The notes below the pieces were generated by a model that saw only the letters and a program-made list of their open reading frames with translations, was not told where the DNA came from and ran no database searches. This document shows positions 63,601 through 64,000 of a DNA stretch of 64,000 nt, piece after piece. The stretch covers positions 682,001 through 746,000 of the forward strand of contig NZ_CABPSQ010000001.1 in NCBI RefSeq assembly GCF_902459775.1. The letters run 5' to 3'. Both the position numbers and the translations under genes were made by a program. The stretch is from Pandoraea captiosa. GTDB lineage: Bacteria; Pseudomonadota; Gammaproteobacteria; Burkholderiales; Burkholderiaceae. Position 1 is the stretch's first letter. Each line of letters begins with the position of its first letter.

Positions 63601-64000
63601 CGCTCGCTGTTGCGCGTGATTGAACTGGTACGGGGTCGCTATCCGTCACTTTGCGTCGAGATCGCGCCGCTGCCCGCGTCTACACGGCTCGTCGAGAATG
63701 CGCCGAAGCCTGCGCCGCAGAGCGCGACGCCGAAGGATTGGCGCTTGCCGCTATCGGACATGCTCGACGCGTTCGTCAAAATTGCGGATCAGGACATCGC
63801 GAATTGTCGAACGGCCTTGGCCGAAGTGTCGCGCGAGATGCTTCGTCACTCCGCACATCGCTTGCGCGGCGGATTCATGGCGTTTGGGCTGAACTCGCTG
63901 GCGTCGCTCGCCGCGCAGGTCGAGCATCTGGCGCCGCAGGCATCCGTTGGGCAGATGGAGGCCGCATTCGATGCGCTCGACGCGGCGTGGAACGACTGGC
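60649..64000 (+). CDS. Membrane hybrid histidine kinase (HisKA-HATPase-REC-Hpt), cut by window end
   Basis: 1117 codons visible; the stop lies beyond the window. An N-terminal helix (residues about 15-40, LLRIGGLLALLFGLSVWVAAVSY) and a second near residue 350 (LLLGATLLLLLYATGVY) enclose a periplasmic input domain of about 300 residues, the scale of RcsC. A PAS-like segment (about 385-500) precedes the kinase core: H520 in TVSHEMRTPLYG, VGNAIKFTEHG, SDSGVGIA, GTGLGLAI. A receiver domain with D931 (ITDANMPH) and a C-terminal Hpt with H1070 (HSAHRLRGG) follow. The start has GGAGTCT just before the ATG. It likely phosphorylates the RcsB-like regulator 29 bases upstream. Confidence 0.9.
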   Translation, partial: MPARTMTRDIAIAGRLLRIGGLLALLFGLSVWVAAVSYALFGTLWQSGQKTESFFAAVGREIRDLEIFNEQARAMAQATQASSARPSGVTQALTDRIFKPLVSMPVGTARRISGIGWDSEFEIVKLADIPQERAALLARLTLRLMVLDANFWSPLDAQDETFIIYADGAFATYRPAIGREAFTPADLARDTQAMLAEINKVERYHARVRGNSEGPFWTYNYKHPVTHLKTVSSFVPIRDLNGHLVLYVGTSMSPEMIVPPRMRHLERTGEALQLISEDGLVIASAGLPLSSLGHLRTLVTLPLFGGAQMTLRSDGQRLVFERRLASTPWFVRYAVRPAQLLRENATLLLGATLLLLLYATGVYAGMRYMRQRIIGPARQRTTALLERDAFTQTLIETAPVGMAIIDPFEPAVVMSNPAYAGTVDLLRHLGDGELTRMYRQLHSGVVARPVRRLLSALDDAGERHYAVSFVDTVFREQPVLIGTLSDVTEQRRFELEQRKARLAAESANRAKDVFLTTVSHEMRTPLYGTLASLELLSAQNLGDDHRYYVDVMESSTRNLLDLINDLLDYSRIQVGRFELNSRDCSLLKELEAVGLSFTGRARLQGLTLDWMIDPQLSRAVHTDALRLGQVVTNLVGNAIKFTEHGHVAFSAMVTRADMQGCDVAFTVSDSGVGIAASDLADLFRPFGKSTTEPGMQHGTGLGLAISHQFVGMLGGVLTVDSEEGAGTTMRFTLHLPWAPESEAPHIVASHETFAYVSDMARRHWYLEALIRRAGFEPIRYDDAVSWSTGSGRDRDSGLLMFADEWPVRGMAGAEVYLLRATPVDRPAGSAPTWPRDIALFQQAELWDALGSAPRPGLSANGNLPVPGATSAQARVRPLAGWYVLVADDHPISGMLLSRQLEGLGAMVDCYHDPREALDAFDAESHMLVITDANMPHISGHALATEIKARAPHVPVVVATADVTLRNDREAKSPYDAVVYKPVDARSLLRVIELVRGRYPSLCVEIAPLPASTRLVENAPKPAPQSATPKDWRLPLSDMLDAFVKIADQDIANCRTALAEVSREMLRHSAHRLRGGFMAFGLNSLASLAAQVEHLAPQASVGQMEAAFDALDAAWNDW

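Overview
This is a GC-rich window (about 63% by eye) of ordinary, gene-dense bacterial chromosome. Several gene orders suggest a betaproteobacterium of the order Burkholderiales, family Burkholderiaceae: parvulin-bolA-yciB, selO-msrB, ygfZ next to a DUF4936 gene, mltG-tmk-holB-tatD, and otsBA. A Pandoraea-like organism is my best guess, but that is inference from remembered gene orders and was not searched. I saw no rRNA, tRNA, CRISPR array, transposase or integrase.

Layout. 1-2906: two tandem paralogous secreted proteins resembling halovibrin (HvnA) proteins, the first cut by the window edge. 3105-7604 (minus): periplasmic parvulin, BolA, YciB, a YgiW/NirD-type OB-fold protein, then the redox pair selO-msrB. 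7809-18170 (plus): an acyl-CoA/lipid-like catabolic block with an acyl-CoA ligase, a LivHMGF-type ABC importer lacking a binding protein, a FadB-like bifunctional enzyme, nicotinamidase, a hotdog thioesterase and a CurA-type reductase. 18243-20631 (minus): NRDE protein, DUF4936 and YgfZ, divergent from mltG-tmk-holB-tatD and an ankyrin lipoprotein (20818-25264). 25357-28478 (minus): crotonase and the trehalose operon otsB-otsA. 28845-31478: a membrane flavoreductase behind a Fur-box-like site. 31612-37673: acylphosphatase, chemoreceptor, soluble hybrid histidine kinase, TrhA/hemolysin III, exported peroxiredoxin and an Lrp regulator divergent from an acetolactate-synthase-like gene (37846-39666). 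39917-45050: a polar amino-acid ABC importer followed by astC and astA, which start the arginine succinyltransferase pathway. 45152-50134 (minus): a complete four-gene archaic chaperone-usher (spore coat U) fimbrial operon. 50859-58684: HdeD, Dps, an ADP-forming acyl-CoA synthetase fused to a GNAT domain, CorA, a CaiB-type CoA transferase and a TauE-type exporter. 59234-64000: a small lipoprotein, an RcsB-like response regulator and a large membrane hybrid histidine kinase cut by the window end.

How the parts work together. The liv-type importer, ligase, FadB-like enzyme and thioesterase probably take up and degrade an organic acid. The polar amino-acid importer probably feeds arginine or ornithine to AstC and AstA, but the rest of the ast pathway is not next to it; the fimbrial operon lies where astD, astB and astE would be expected. 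The Rcs-like phosphorelay has a cluster of TAGGA/TCCTA half-sites upstream that resemble RcsAB boxes, and by analogy with RcsCB control of cup fimbriae in Pseudomonas it could control the fimbrial operon 9 kb away. Nothing here is demonstrably a new biological system. The most promising leads are the tandem duplicated halovibrin-like proteins, the lipoprotein/RcsB/hybrid-kinase locus with its half-site cluster, the phased direct repeats upstream of the fimbrial operon, and the operator-like promoter in front of the TauE gene.
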